Of a stretch of 64,000 nt of DNA, positions 24,438 to 34,367 are shown piece by piece. Source of the stretch: an uncultured Bacteroides sp. (GTDB taxonomy: Bacteria; Bacteroidota; Bacteroidia; Bacteroidales; Bacteroidaceae). The translations under genes were made by a program, and so were the position numbers. Each line of letters starts with the position of its first letter. Positions within the stretch are counted from its first letter, which is position 1. The notes below the pieces were generated by a model. It made no database searches. It was given only the letters and a program-made list of their open reading frames with translations, and was not told the origin of the DNA. The stretch lies in assembly GCA_949288715.1 (NCBI GenBank), contig CASELH010000004.1, positions 1-64,000 on the forward strand, in the 5' to 3' direction.

Positions 24438-25688
24438 ATGAAAAACAGTAAGTATTATCCTTGGCTGGTGGTGGGGCTGCTGTGGGTGGTGGCCCTGCTC
24501 AACTATATGGACCGCCAGATGCTCTCCACCATGCAGCAGGCCATGCAGGCCGATATCGTGGAGCTGAACAAGGCGGAAGCCTTCGGCGCGCTGATGGCCA
24601 TTTTCTTGTGGATATATGGTTTTGTCAGCCCCGTGGCAGGCATGGTGGCGGACAGGGTGAGCCGCAAGTGGCTGCTGGTGGGCAGCTTGTTCGTGTGGTC
24701 GTTTGTGACGTGGATGATGGGCTATGCCGACACCTTCCGGCAGCTCTACTGGCTTCGGGCGGTGATGGGCATCAGTGAGGCGCTGTACATCCCCTCGGCG
24801 CTTTCCCTTATAGCCGACTGGCACGAAGGCAAGTCGCGCTCATTGGCTGTGGGCATCCACATGACGGGGTTGTACGTAGGCCAGGCCATCGGCGGCTTTG
24901 GGGCTACGTTGGCAGCCATGTTTTCGTGGCACACGGCCTTCCATTGGTTTGGCATCGTGGGCGTGGTCTATTCGCTGGTGCTGATATTGCTGCTGCACGA
25001 GAAGCCAACTCATGCCCGCGCGGTGCGGAAGCCTGCCGAGGCTCCTGCCGGGCCGGCCGATGGTAAGAAGCCGTCGGTTTTCGCAGGGCTCAGCGTGCTG
25101 TTCTCCATGGTGGCGTTTTGGGTCATCCTGTTCTACTTTGCCGCCCCCAGCCTGCCGGGTTGGGCCACGAAGAACTGGCTGCCTACGTTGTTTGCCGAGA
25201 ATCTGGGCATCCCCATGTCGCAGGCGGGGCCGCTTTCCACCATTACCATTGCGGTGTCTTCCTTCATAGGGGTCATTGTGGGCGGCATTTTGTCCGACCG
25301 CTGGGTGCAGCGCAACCTTCGTGGGCGTGTCTATACGGGCGCCATCGGTTTGGGCATGACTGTTCCGGCCTTGCTGCTGCTGGGCTTCGGGCATAGCCTG
25401 CCGGCGGTTGTGGGGGCAGGTTTGCTGTTCGGGGTGGGTTATGGCATTTTCGATGCCAACAACATGCCTATTCTCTGCCAGTTCGTCTCTGCCAAGTACC
25501 GTGCCACGGCCTACGGCATCATGAACATGGTGGGCGTGTTTGCCGGCGCCGCCGTCACCGGGGTGCTGGGCAAGTGGACCGACGATGGCAACCTGGGCTT
25601 GGGCTTTGCCCTGCTTAGTGTGGTGGTGCTGGTGGCACTGGGCCTGCAGCTCTACTTCCTGCGGCCTAAGACGGACAATATGGAATAA
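24438..25688 (+). CDS. nanT: MFS transporter, probable sialic acid importer (NanT-type)
   Basis: A 416-residue inner-membrane carrier with about 12 hydrophobic helices and MFS loop signatures (NYMDRQMLS in helix 1; GMVADRVSRKWLLVGS between helices 2 and 3). The start at 24438 (MKNSKYYPW) is preferred; the frame is open to 24408 but overlaps the YhcH gene. Its place between the YhcH gene and N-acetylneuraminate lyase makes N-acetylneuraminate the likely cargo, as for the NanT of Bacteroides fragilis. Substrate is inferred from context. Confidence 0.85.
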   Translation: MKNSKYYPWLVVGLLWVVALLNYMDRQMLSTMQQAMQADIVELNKAEAFGALMAIFLWIYGFVSPVAGMVADRVSRKWLLVGSLFVWSFVTWMMGYADTFRQLYWLRAVMGISEALYIPSALSLIADWHEGKSRSLAVGIHMTGLYVGQAIGGFGATLAAMFSWHTAFHWFGIVGVVYSLVLILLLHEKPTHARAVRKPAEAPAGPADGKKPSVFAGLSVLFSMVAFWVILFYFAAPSLPGWATKNWLPTLFAENLGIPMSQAGPLSTITIAVSSFIGVIVGGILSDRWVQRNLRGRVYTGAIGLGMTVPALLLLGFGHSLPAVVGAGLLFGVGYGIFDANNMPILCQFVSAKYRATAYGIMNMVGVFAGAAVTGVLGKWTDDGNLGLGFALLSVVVLVALGLQLYFLRPKTDNME

Positions 25689-25716
25689 CTTCATTGCAAA
25701 CACTAATTAAAAGTAT

Positions 25717-26634
25717 ATGGAAAAAATTATCGGACTTATTGATGCTCCCTTTACTCCCTTTTACGAAAACGGAGAGGTGAACTATGAACCCATCGAGGCT
25801 TACGCCAAGATGTTGCCGAAGAACGGGCTGCAAGGCGTGTTTATCAACGGCTCTTCCGGCGAAGGCTACATGCTGACCGAGGATGAGCGCATGCAGTTGG
25901 CCGAGCGCTGGATGGCGGCGGCTCCTGCAGGTTTCAAAGTCATTGTGCACGTGGGCAGCTGCTGCGTCAAGGCAAGCCGCATGCTGGCCGAACATGCGCA
26001 GAAGATAGGCGCGTGGGGCATCGGGGCCATGGCTCCTCCCTTCCCGAAGATAAACAGGGTGGAAGAGCTGGTGAAGTACATCGAGGAGATTGCTGCCGGG
26101 GCGCCCGGACTACCCTTCTATTACTACCACATTCCGGCCTTCAACGGGGCTTACCTACCCATGGTGAAGCTGCTGGAGGCGGTAGACGGGCGTGTGCCCA
26201 ACTTTGCCGGCATCAAGTACACCTTCGAGAGCATGTACGAGTACAACCAGTGCCGCCTTTATAAGGATGGCAAGTACGACATGCTGCACGGGCAAGACGA
26301 AACCATCCTTCCCTGTCTGGCCATGGGCGGAGCCCGGGGCGGCATTGGCGGCACTACCAACTACAACGGGCGCGAGCTGGTGGGCATCATCGAGGCCTGG
26401 AAGGCCGGCGACCTGGAGCTGGCACGCGAGCGGCAGAACTTCTCGCAGGAGGTTATCAACGTCATCTGCAACTACCGGGGCAACATTGTGGCAGGCAAGC
26501 GCATCATGAAGCTCATTGGCCTCGACCTGGGCAAGAACCGCACGCCTTTCCAGAACATGACGGACGAGGAAGAGGCGTGTATGAAGCAGCAGCTGGAAGC
26601 CATCGGCTTCTTTGAACGTTGCAATAAGTTTTAA
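25717..26634 (+). CDS. nanL: N-acetylneuraminate lyase
   Basis: It splits N-acetylneuraminate into N-acetylmannosamine and pyruvate in the cytosol. It has 305 residues, a DHDPS/NAL-family TIM barrel. The Schiff-base lysine is in AGIKYTFES (Lys167), the catalytic tyrosine in FYYYHIPA (Tyr137), and the carboxylate-binding loop reads NGSSGEG. It is followed by the AGE epimerase, giving the lyase-epimerase-transporter set described for Bacteroides as nanLET, here in the order T, L, E. Confidence 0.93.
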   Translation: MEKIIGLIDAPFTPFYENGEVNYEPIEAYAKMLPKNGLQGVFINGSSGEGYMLTEDERMQLAERWMAAAPAGFKVIVHVGSCCVKASRMLAEHAQKIGAWGIGAMAPPFPKINRVEELVKYIEEIAAGAPGLPFYYYHIPAFNGAYLPMVKLLEAVDGRVPNFAGIKYTFESMYEYNQCRLYKDGKYDMLHGQDETILPCLAMGGARGGIGGTTNYNGRELVGIIEAWKAGDLELARERQNFSQEVINVICNYRGNIVAGKRIMKLIGLDLGKNRTPFQNMTDEEEACMKQQLEAIGFFERCNKF

Positions 26635-26640
26635 TTTAGC

Positions 26641-26722
26641 GATGAGCGGTCAGTGATTAGCGATGAGTATTGATGAATGCACGATGCATTAAACGCTAAT
26701 CACTAATTACTAACCGCTAATC
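26641..26722. repeat. Inverted octamer-type repeat between nanL and the epimerase gene
   Basis: Short units of the type (A/G)TTAG(C/T)G form two facing arms: GATGAGCGGTCAGTGATTAG starts at 26641, and CGCTAATCACTAATTACTAA starts at 26694, around an inner AATGC/GCATT stem. A very similar arrangement lies at 43293-43363. It could slow or partly end transcription inside the operon; that is inference. Confidence 0.7.
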
Positions 26723-26748
26723 ATTATTCAAGTAATCGAAACGAATTT

Positions 26749-27930
26749 ATGAATACTACTGATTATCTGAAAAACTGGGCGGCTTCCTACCGGAGTGATT
26801 TGACGGGCAACATTTTGCCCTTCTGGTTGGAGCATGGGCTCGACCGTGTGCACGGAGGGGTTTATACCTGCTTGGACCGCGAGGGACGGCTGATGGATGG
26901 CACCAAGTCGGTGTGGTTTCAAGGGCGCTTCGGCTTCATTGCTGCCTATGCCTACAACCATGTGGAGCAAAATCCCGATTGGCTGGCTGCCTCCAAGAGT
27001 TGCATAGACTTTATCGAACAGCATTGTTTTGACACGGACGGGCACATGTATTTTGAAGTGGCTGCCGACGGGACACCTTTGCGTAAGCGCCGCTACGTGT
27101 TCTCGGAGACGTTTGCCGCCATTGCCATGTCTGAGTATGCCATTGCGTCGGGCGACCATAGCTATGCCGTGAAGGCGCTGGAGTTGTTCAAGCGCATTCA
27201 GCGTTTCCTCTCTACTCCCGGCTTTCTGGAGCCGAAGTATTTGCCGGCGTTGCAAGCACGTGGACACTCCATCACGATGATACTCATCAACACCGCTTCG
27301 CGCATCCGGGCAGCCATTGCCGACCCTGTGCTCGACGCGCAGATAGATGAGTCCATCAATGCCATCCGCCATTATTTCCTGCATCCGGAATTTAAGGCGT
27401 TGCTCGAGATGGTAGGGCCGCAGGGCGAGTTTATCGACACGTGCAACGGGCGGCTTATTAATCCCGGGCATTGCATCGAGACCTCATGGTTTATTATGGA
27501 AGAAGCCCGCTGCCGCGATTGGGACAAAGACCTGGTGCAACTGGCTTTGCAGATTCTCGACTGGTCTTGGCAGTGGGGCTGGGACAAGGAGTATGGCGGC
27601 ATCATCAACTTCCGCGACTGCCGCAACCTGCCCGTGCAAGATTATTCGCAGGACATGAAGTTCTGGTGGCCGCAGACCGAGGCCATCATCGCCACGCTCT
27701 ATGCCTACCGGGCAACGAAGGGCGAAAAATACCTCGCCATGCACCGGCAGATAAGCGACTGGACATACGCCCACTTCCCCGACAAGGAATATGGCGAATG
27801 GTATGGCTACCTGCATCGCGACGGCACGGTGGCACAACCCGCCAAAGGCAACCTCTTCAAAGGCCCCTTCCACATCCCCCGGATGATGGTTTATGGGTAT
27901 AGGCTTTGCAACGAGATTTGTTCACTATAG
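26749..27930 (+). CDS. nanE: AGE family epimerase, N-acylglucosamine 2-epimerase (NanE-type)
   Basis: It converts N-acetylmannosamine to N-acetylglucosamine, which feeds GlcNAc-6-phosphate after phosphorylation. It has 393 residues of (alpha/alpha)6 barrel type, related to renin-binding protein rather than to the proteobacterial NanE. Conserved blocks include LEHGLDRVHGGVYTCLDR, VWFQGRFGF, NPGHCIETSW and WWPQTEAI, and the family His residues are present. The preceding 114 bases hold an inverted octamer repeat. susC follows after 21 bases. Confidence 0.9.
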   Translation: MNTTDYLKNWAASYRSDLTGNILPFWLEHGLDRVHGGVYTCLDREGRLMDGTKSVWFQGRFGFIAAYAYNHVEQNPDWLAASKSCIDFIEQHCFDTDGHMYFEVAADGTPLRKRRYVFSETFAAIAMSEYAIASGDHSYAVKALELFKRIQRFLSTPGFLEPKYLPALQARGHSITMILINTASRIRAAIADPVLDAQIDESINAIRHYFLHPEFKALLEMVGPQGEFIDTCNGRLINPGHCIETSWFIMEEARCRDWDKDLVQLALQILDWSWQWGWDKEYGGIINFRDCRNLPVQDYSQDMKFWWPQTEAIIATLYAYRATKGEKYLAMHRQISDWTYAHFPDKEYGEWYGYLHRDGTVAQPAKGNLFKGPFHIPRMMVYGYRLCNEICSL

Positions 27931-27951
27931 TTTTTATTTAATCTTATTATC

Positions 27952-30900
27952 ATGAAAAAATGTTTATTTACATTGTGCTGCATGCTCCTCTCCTTATGGA
28001 CATTCGCACAGCAAAAAGACATTACAGGTGTGGTTATTGATAACCATAATGAGCCTTTGATTGGCGTTTCTATCCAAGAAAAAGGAACGACCAATGGAAC
28101 TATTACTAATATTGATGGGCAATTTTCTTTACAGGTAAATTCTGGGGCGACTTTGGTTTTCAGCTATGTAGGGTATAAATCGCAAGAAATTGTGGTGGGT
28201 AGCCAGTCGAATATTAATGTAACGTTGGAGGAAGATTCTGAACAATTGGATGAAGTTGTGGTGACAGCATACGGTGGTACGCAACTTCGTTCTAAAATGA
28301 CAAATTCTATCTCCAAAGTAGACCAAACCATGCTGAGTACAGGTGTGCATACTAATCCGGCACAGGCTCTTTCGGGAACAGTAGCTGGTCTTAGAGTGCA
28401 GCAAACTAGTGGTAACCCTAATGCAACGCCTACATTGGTACTACGTGGTGGTACCAACTTGGATGGTAGCGGATCTCCTTTGATTATTATTGACGGGGCA
28501 GTACGTGAGTCTTTGGCTGATGTGAATCCAGAGGATATAGAATCTATGGAAGTTATGAAAGATGCGGGAGCTACTGCTATATATGGTGCACGTGCGGCTA
28601 ATGGTGTGATTTTAGTTACTACTAAGAAGGGTAAAGAAGGGCGTACGGAAGTGAAATTGAGTACCAAGATAGGGCTTAATTTCTTTCATAGTCAGTATGA
28701 TTTTTTGAATTCTCGTGATTATTTATACTATATGCGTACTGCATTCTACAGATCTTCACATATTTGGCAAGATTCATCGGGCAACTGGCATGGTTTTGCC
28801 AGCGATGCAACCTTGTCTGGTACTCAACCTTATGGAACGGGAAATAGATATTTTGATGAACAGGGAAATGTATTGAATGGAAATCAGGATGCAACGGCTG
28901 TATGGGGCGTCATGAATTATACTGATGATTTGGCTTTCTTATTAGGTCAGGGCTGGAAAACAATGGAAGATCCAGTGAACCCGGGACAGATGCTGATTTA
29001 TTGTGATAATCAGTTGAGAGATTACAATATTAAATCACCGGCAATCTCTCAAGACTATAATTTAAGTGTATCTGGTGGTAATGAGCGAGGCCACTATTAT
29101 GCAAGTATTGGTTATAATCATAGCGAAGGTAATGCTGTGAATAACTGGTACAGCCGTCTAAACTTTATACTTAATGCAGATTATAAAATTACGCCTTGGC
29201 TTACTTCAAATTCATCTTTGTCATTTACTGATGCTAAATGGGATGATGGTGCTGTTGGGTATGCAGGCGAAAGTAACTTTTTCAGTACTACTCTTTCTGT
29301 ACCTCCTACGTTCCGTATAAAAAGTCCGGATGGTGATTGGTTGGCAGGTCCTGCAGTGGCTTCATATGCAAGGGGATGGACTACGGTGGATGTATATAAG
29401 GATGCATTGAACTATGATAATAATACGGATAAGTTTAATTTAAGCCAATCATTTACGTTCAATCTTTGGAAAGGACTTACATTCCGAGCTACTGGAACTT
29501 GGTATTACTTTGATGATAGCCGTGAGTCTTTTATTGGTGACTTTATTTCGGCAACAGGACCTATATATGATACAACTCATAATTCTTCTAATTCATATGA
29601 AAGACTCTTGGATCAGACTTATAACGGTGTTTTGAATTATCAAGGTGTTGTGGCACAGAATCACTCAATCGATGCAATGTTGGGTATGGAATATTATGAT
29701 TCTTATACAAAAGGCTTTTCTGCTTCAGGATACGGGTCTCCTTTATCTGATTTCCAAGACTTAAATTATACTACAACAGCAGCTGGTGGTCGGCAAATAG
29801 ATTCATGGCATTACAGGCAGCGAATCCTTTCATTCTTTGGACGAGTAAACTATGACTATAAGTCTAAATATTTGCTGAGTTTGGTATTGCGTCGGGATGG
29901 CTACTCCAAGTTGCCTAAAAATAATCGTTGGGGAACTTTTCCCGGTGTATCCGCAGGTTGGGTACTGAGCCGAGAAAGTTTCATGGAGCCGATAAGTCAT
30001 ATTCTCTCTTATGCTAAGATCCGGGCAAGTTATGGCGCCAATGGTAATGTTTCAGGTGTTGTAGATGCTAACGGTAATGTTGTTACAGGTTTGGATTATT
30101 ATACAGTGCAAGGTTCATATGGTATTATGCAAAATGCCAATGGAGAAACTGTTCCGAATTATAATGGAAAGGTTCCCTTGATGATAAATGATTTACCCAA
30201 TCTTAGTATGCAATGGGAGAAGTCGTATACGTTTGAGACAGGTTTTGACGTAGGCTTCTTGAATAACAAATACATTTTGAATTTTACTTATTACAACCGG
30301 CATACGCAAAATAAATTTGCAGAGATAACGCTTCCATCTCATAGTGGTGTATCTTCTTATTTGTCTAATAACGGAGAAGTACAAAACCAAGGTGTGGAAA
30401 TGGAATTGACAGCTAATGTGCTTCGAACAAAGGATTGGAAAGTTACCGTAAGTATGAATGCGGCTTACAATAAAAATAAAATCATTTCGTTGCCATATAA
30501 TGGATTGCCGAATAATATGCAAGATGCTTACCAAGTTTATACGGGTCGTCAATTACCCGATGGGACATATGAAAAAGTTTGGGTAGGTGGTTATCAAGAA
30601 GGCCAGGAATATGGAGCCATTTATGGTTTCAAATCGTTGGGCATATATAAAAGTTATGATGAAATTCCTGGTAATTTGATAGATCGTACTACTTATACTG
30701 AAAATGGTTCAGATGCTAAGGTCCTTTACGGTCCTGACGCTTGGAATCAGTTGTCGGACGCAGAAAAGGAAAAAGGTTTGCCTATACAGCCTGGCGATGT
30801 GAAATGGCTTGACGTAAATGGCGATGGTGTTATAGATGATTACGATCGGGTGAAATTGGGTAATACAATTCCTCATTGGACGGGTGGTTTCAATCTTAAT

Positions 30901-31359
30901 GCTTCTTGGAAAGGTTTATCATTAGGTTGCCGGCTGGATTATGCTTTGGGATACTGGGTACATGATTTCAAGACTCCATGGATTATGGGTAATATGCAAG
31001 GAACTTTTAATACCATTTCTTTGGTAAAAGATTCTTGGTCGGAAGATAATCCGAATGGAAAATATCCAGTTTATGGATGGGCTGATTTCTTAGGCAAACG
31101 TAACTATGATAGAATTTCGAATATTAATAGCTATAGAGGAGACTATTTGGCATTTCGTGAGATAAGTTTGTCTTATTCTTTGCCTCAAGAGTGGACCCGT
31201 AAGGCAGGAATGAGTAAAGTTGATGTTTCTATTACTGCTCAAAATTTAGGTTATATCACAGCAGCCAAGAATATGGCAACCCCAGAGTATGGTGTAAGCC
31301 AAAATGGTGGCTATCCTTTGCCTAGAACAGTTGTGTTCGGTTTGAACGTTACATTTTAA
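27952..31359 (+). CDS. SusC-like TonB-dependent outer-membrane receptor (NanO-type)
   Basis: A 1135-residue receptor for sialic acid or sialoglycan uptake. The order of parts is a signal peptide (about residues 1-20), a carboxypeptidase-regulatory-like domain (about 21-100), the TonB-box region LDEVVVTAYG, a plug domain (VLRGGTNLDGSG, IYGARAANGVILVTTKKG), and a beta-barrel ending in FGLNVTF with terminal Phe. Pairing with susD and its position after the nan genes predict a sialic-acid ligand, as for NanO/NanU in Bacteroides. The gene is much more AT-rich than the genes before it, with the change at the gene boundary. Confidence 0.9.
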   Translation: MKKCLFTLCCMLLSLWTFAQQKDITGVVIDNHNEPLIGVSIQEKGTTNGTITNIDGQFSLQVNSGATLVFSYVGYKSQEIVVGSQSNINVTLEEDSEQLDEVVVTAYGGTQLRSKMTNSISKVDQTMLSTGVHTNPAQALSGTVAGLRVQQTSGNPNATPTLVLRGGTNLDGSGSPLIIIDGAVRESLADVNPEDIESMEVMKDAGATAIYGARAANGVILVTTKKGKEGRTEVKLSTKIGLNFFHSQYDFLNSRDYLYYMRTAFYRSSHIWQDSSGNWHGFASDATLSGTQPYGTGNRYFDEQGNVLNGNQDATAVWGVMNYTDDLAFLLGQGWKTMEDPVNPGQMLIYCDNQLRDYNIKSPAISQDYNLSVSGGNERGHYYASIGYNHSEGNAVNNWYSRLNFILNADYKITPWLTSNSSLSFTDAKWDDGAVGYAGESNFFSTTLSVPPTFRIKSPDGDWLAGPAVASYARGWTTVDVYKDALNYDNNTDKFNLSQSFTFNLWKGLTFRATGTWYYFDDSRESFIGDFISATGPIYDTTHNSSNSYERLLDQTYNGVLNYQGVVAQNHSIDAMLGMEYYDSYTKGFSASGYGSPLSDFQDLNYTTTAAGGRQIDSWHYRQRILSFFGRVNYDYKSKYLLSLVLRRDGYSKLPKNNRWGTFPGVSAGWVLSRESFMEPISHILSYAKIRASYGANGNVSGVVDANGNVVTGLDYYTVQGSYGIMQNANGETVPNYNGKVPLMINDLPNLSMQWEKSYTFETGFDVGFLNNKYILNFTYYNRHTQNKFAEITLPSHSGVSSYLSNNGEVQNQGVEMELTANVLRTKDWKVTVSMNAAYNKNKIISLPYNGLPNNMQDAYQVYTGRQLPDGTYEKVWVGGYQEGQEYGAIYGFKSLGIYKSYDEIPGNLIDRTTYTENGSDAKVLYGPDAWNQLSDAEKEKGLPIQPGDVKWLDVNGDGVIDDYDRVKLGNTIPHWTGGFNLNASWKGLSLGCRLDYALGYWVHDFKTPWIMGNMQGTFNTISLVKDSWSEDNPNGKYPVYGWADFLGKRNYDRISNINSYRGDYLAFREISLSYSLPQEWTRKAGMSKVDVSITAQNLGYITAAKNMATPEYGVSQNGGYPLPRTVVFGLNVTF

Positions 31360-31366
31360 ATGAAAG

Positions 31367-32962
31367 ATGATTATGAAAAAGATATTTTATTTATTAGTAA
31401 GTGGAGCATTGGGATTAGCTTCTTGTAATGCATTGGATTTGACTCCGGAAGATTATTACGGTTCTGATAATTTTTGGACTCAAGCATCTCAGGCAGAAAT
31501 GTTCATGACGGGTATACATGCAGATTTGCGAGACAAATATCAGATGCCTGTCACTTTGGGTGAATTTAGAAGTGAACTATTGGTAAGTGATGTGACGTCT
31601 ATGGGAGAAGGTGTGTATGGACCGCCTATGACTAATAATCTGTTGACAGAAGATAATACGGGAATAGAGGATTGGTATGGCCTTTATCCTAATATCATGC
31701 ATTTAAATTTGTTTATAAAGAATGTAGATGCAGATATTGATTGGATGTCTGAATCGGAAAAATCTTTTTATTTAGGCCAGGCGTACGGATTACGTGCTTA
31801 TTACTATTTTTATCTCTATCGTACTTATGGAGGAGTCCCATTGGAGACGGAACCTTCAGTAGCCGAAGGGAATATAGATGTTACGCAATTGTATAAAGCT
31901 CGTGCCACTCCTGAGGCTACATTGCAATTTATTAAGGACGATGTAGAAAAGTCTGAATCTTTTTTTGAACAAGCTAATCAGCAAATGTCCACACCGTATG
32001 AATGGTCTTTTTATGCGACAGAAATGCTGAAAGCGCAGGTTTATATGTGGTCGGCCAAAGTAACAACAGGATTACTAGACGACAATATTGAAGGAGATCA
32101 TATTGAGACGTGGACAGGTGTGGATCCCAGTAATAGTGATCTTTTGATAGCTAAACAAGCATTGCTGAATGTAACTGGGAAGCAGTTTAACCTCGTTCAT
32201 AATTATGAGGATTTGTGGACTCCGGAAGGTAAACAAAATGAGGAAATCATATTTGCCATATATTTTGACCGGAATGAAGTGACAAACTGGGGGGCTAACT
32301 GGTTTTACAACGTAGCTCTTTTTACGAATGCTACAGACTTGGAAGGGAATGCTTTAAGTTCTGACCCCTTGAATTTGTTGGCTGCAGGTCCTTTACGCTA
32401 TGAATATAAAACGGCTTTCATTGATATTTATGATGAGGATGATTCCCGATTAGATGCTACTTTTTTCCAATACTTATTTGGAGGGCAAACGCGTGGTGCA
32501 TGTTGGAAAAAACTAATAGGACATACTGATGGAGGAAGCCATTACTATGATTCAGATGTTCCAATTTTCCGCTACTCGGATGTTTTGTTGATGTTGGCAG
32601 AATGCGAAAATGGCTTAGGGAACTTTAATGATTGTGCTAATTACATTAATGCAGTGCGTCAACGTGCTTATGGTGAGACATATGAGGAGCATAAATATCA
32701 GGCAGGAAGTTTTGCTGAAAACGAATGGGCTATTTTGCAGGAACGTGATAAAGAATTCGTGGGTGAAGGTAGTCGTTGGTTTGATTTGTTGAGACTGAAG
32801 GGAGAGGATGGAAAGTCTCTTGTTTTTTCAGCTAAAGCCCATTACGGTAGCGATAGTCCTATTTTAACTGAAGAACAAACCTATATGATGTTATGGCCTG
32901 TTGATGTGGATGTGCTGAATGGAGACCCGGAATTGAAACAGACACCTGGCTATGACAGATGA
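31367..32962 (+). CDS. SusD-like surface lipoprotein (NanU-type)
   Basis: It binds sugar at the cell surface and caps the SusC partner. It has 531 residues. The signal sequence ends in a lipobox (LASC), giving a lipidated N-terminus followed by NALDLTPEDYYG, a typical SusD opening. Tetratricopeptide-like helical blocks (YGLRAYYYFYLYRTYGGVPL) and the C-terminal region with RYSDVLLMLAECENGLG and RWFDLLRLKG are characteristic. The start may be at 31367 or 31373. It is 7 bases after susC. AT-rich like its partner. Confidence 0.92.
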   Translation: MIMKKIFYLLVSGALGLASCNALDLTPEDYYGSDNFWTQASQAEMFMTGIHADLRDKYQMPVTLGEFRSELLVSDVTSMGEGVYGPPMTNNLLTEDNTGIEDWYGLYPNIMHLNLFIKNVDADIDWMSESEKSFYLGQAYGLRAYYYFYLYRTYGGVPLETEPSVAEGNIDVTQLYKARATPEATLQFIKDDVEKSESFFEQANQQMSTPYEWSFYATEMLKAQVYMWSAKVTTGLLDDNIEGDHIETWTGVDPSNSDLLIAKQALLNVTGKQFNLVHNYEDLWTPEGKQNEEIIFAIYFDRNEVTNWGANWFYNVALFTNATDLEGNALSSDPLNLLAAGPLRYEYKTAFIDIYDEDDSRLDATFFQYLFGGQTRGACWKKLIGHTDGGSHYYDSDVPIFRYSDVLLMLAECENGLGNFNDCANYINAVRQRAYGETYEEHKYQAGSFAENEWAILQERDKEFVGEGSRWFDLLRLKGEDGKSLVFSAKAHYGSDSPILTEEQTYMMLWPVDVDVLNGDPELKQTPGYDR

Positions 32963-33228
32963 AATAGTTCTAAGAGGCTATATGGCGTGTCAACATAGAA
33001 AATAATTATTATTTTGTAATGTATACCTTGTACCTTCGGTGTTTAATAAGTGAGGCTTCTTTTACATGCAGATGTATTGTAGGAATTCTCTCACTTACAC
33101 GCACCATAGGTATAGGTTGATAAGACAAAATAGAAGTCTAAGTCTATTTGTAGCTCTAATTATTCTATTTATTTTCATAAATGTAATGTGATAATGAGGA
33201 TATTTCTTTTTCTTTTATATATATGTAG
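32963..33228. other. Gap with imperfect foldback before the damaged hydrolase
   Basis: An imperfect inverted repeat joins TATACCTTGTACC-GGTG and TAAGTGAG (33021-33056) to CTCACTTA and CACCATAGGTATA (33091-33115). At 33194 an ATG opens a short signal-peptide-like frame (MRIFLFLLYICS) that is out of frame with the hydrolase that follows, and may be what is left of that gene's start. Confidence 0.5.
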
Positions 33229-34155
33229 TATACACTGGAAAAGTGGGAGTTTTATCCTTTACCTAAAAGTGTGTCTACATTTTTGGTTTTGAAACCGAAT
33301 AATTTGAAAGGTTCCGTACCGGGCATTTTATGTATTCCAGGTTCTGGACGCACTAAAGAGGGATTGGTTGGTGAACCTGCTGTATGTAGTAATCTATCCG
33401 AAGACTATGCAGATCCGAAAGTTTCGATGGCTTTAAATATGGTAAAAGAAGGTTATGTAGCTGTGGCTGTAGATAATGCAGCAGCTGGTGAAGCTTCTGA
33501 TATAGAATGTTTTGGTAGAGGACAGGATTATGATTATGATGTAGTGTCACGTGTTTTATTGGAATTAGGTTGGAGCTGGTTAGGTTATACGTCTTATTTG
33601 GATATGCAAGTGCTGGAGTGGATGAAGGAACAATCTTATATTCGCAAAGATCGTATTGTAGTGAGTGGCTTTTCATTAGGAACAGAACCTATGATGGTAT
33701 TAGGCGTATTAGATAAAAGTATTTATGCTTTTGTATATAATGATTTTTTGTGCCAAACCCAGGAACGTGCAATAGTTATGACCAAGCCTAATTCGGCTGG
33801 TCGGCGTCCTTTCCCCAATTCTATCCGTCATTTGATTCCGGAGTATTGGAAATATTTTAATTTCCCGGACGTAGTGGCTTCTTTGGCGCCTCGTCCTATA
33901 ATTTTTACAGAAGGTGGTTTGGACCGTGATTTCCGTTTGGTACAATCGGCCTATAGCGTTTGTGGCGCATCAGAAAATGTAGAGTTTCACCATTATGCCA
34001 AATATGTGGATCCAAAATTACGGAATGATGTAGAACATCTTCCTGAAGGATTGGATGCTAATACATATTTTGGTTTGGTGAATGTAGATCCTCCTTCGCA
34101 TTATTTCAAAAACGAATGGGTGATACCTTGGTTGCGGGAAATACTGAAAGAATAA
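33229..34155 (+). pseudogene. Alpha/beta hydrolase, 5'-truncated and probably inactive as a gene
   Basis: The open frame starts directly after a TAG (33226-33228) with YTLEKWEFYPLPKS, which has no start codon. The first possible start is GTG at 33271. The rest is a convincing esterase-like hydrolase: a GILCIPGSGRTKE oxyanion region, nucleophile motif GFSLG, an acid in GGLDRDF and a His in DVEHLPEG. Relatives should have a signal peptide and an N-terminal part before this segment; here only a short out-of-frame signal-like peptide (33194) is seen. If expressed, it could have been a sialate O-acetylesterase-like enzyme, by context. AT-rich. Confidence 0.65.
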
Positions 34156-34218
34156 ATTGCTAATTAGAGAGAGCATACTTTAAATTCTTCATAGGAATAA
34201 GTAAAGTTATGCTAGTAG

Positions 34219-34265
34219 AGAAGCGGTATCCCCCTCCTGAACTTATATGATCAGGAACCGCTTCT
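34219..34265 (+). terminator. Hairpin after the hydrolase
   Basis: AGAAGCGGT pairs with ACCGCTTCT, with a second inner stem TCCTGA/TCAGGA. There is no T-run, so it may be an RNA-stabilising hairpin rather than a terminator; a true terminator follows 12 bases later. Confidence 0.55.
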
Positions 34266-34277
34266 TGAAGTCGTGAA

Positions 34278-34320
34278 GGGGCAATGTTAGAGAATAGAGT
34301 TGTACATTGCCCCTTTATTT
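34278..34320 (+). terminator. Rho-independent terminator
   Basis: GGGGCAATGT (34278-34287) pairs perfectly with ACATTGCCCC (34304-34313) and is followed by TTTATTT. It ends the upstream sialic-acid transcript before the ATPase gene. Confidence 0.85.
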
Positions 34321-34367
34321 GTTGATACTTCTTTGTAAATTCATGATTATTAATAGAATATATTTGC

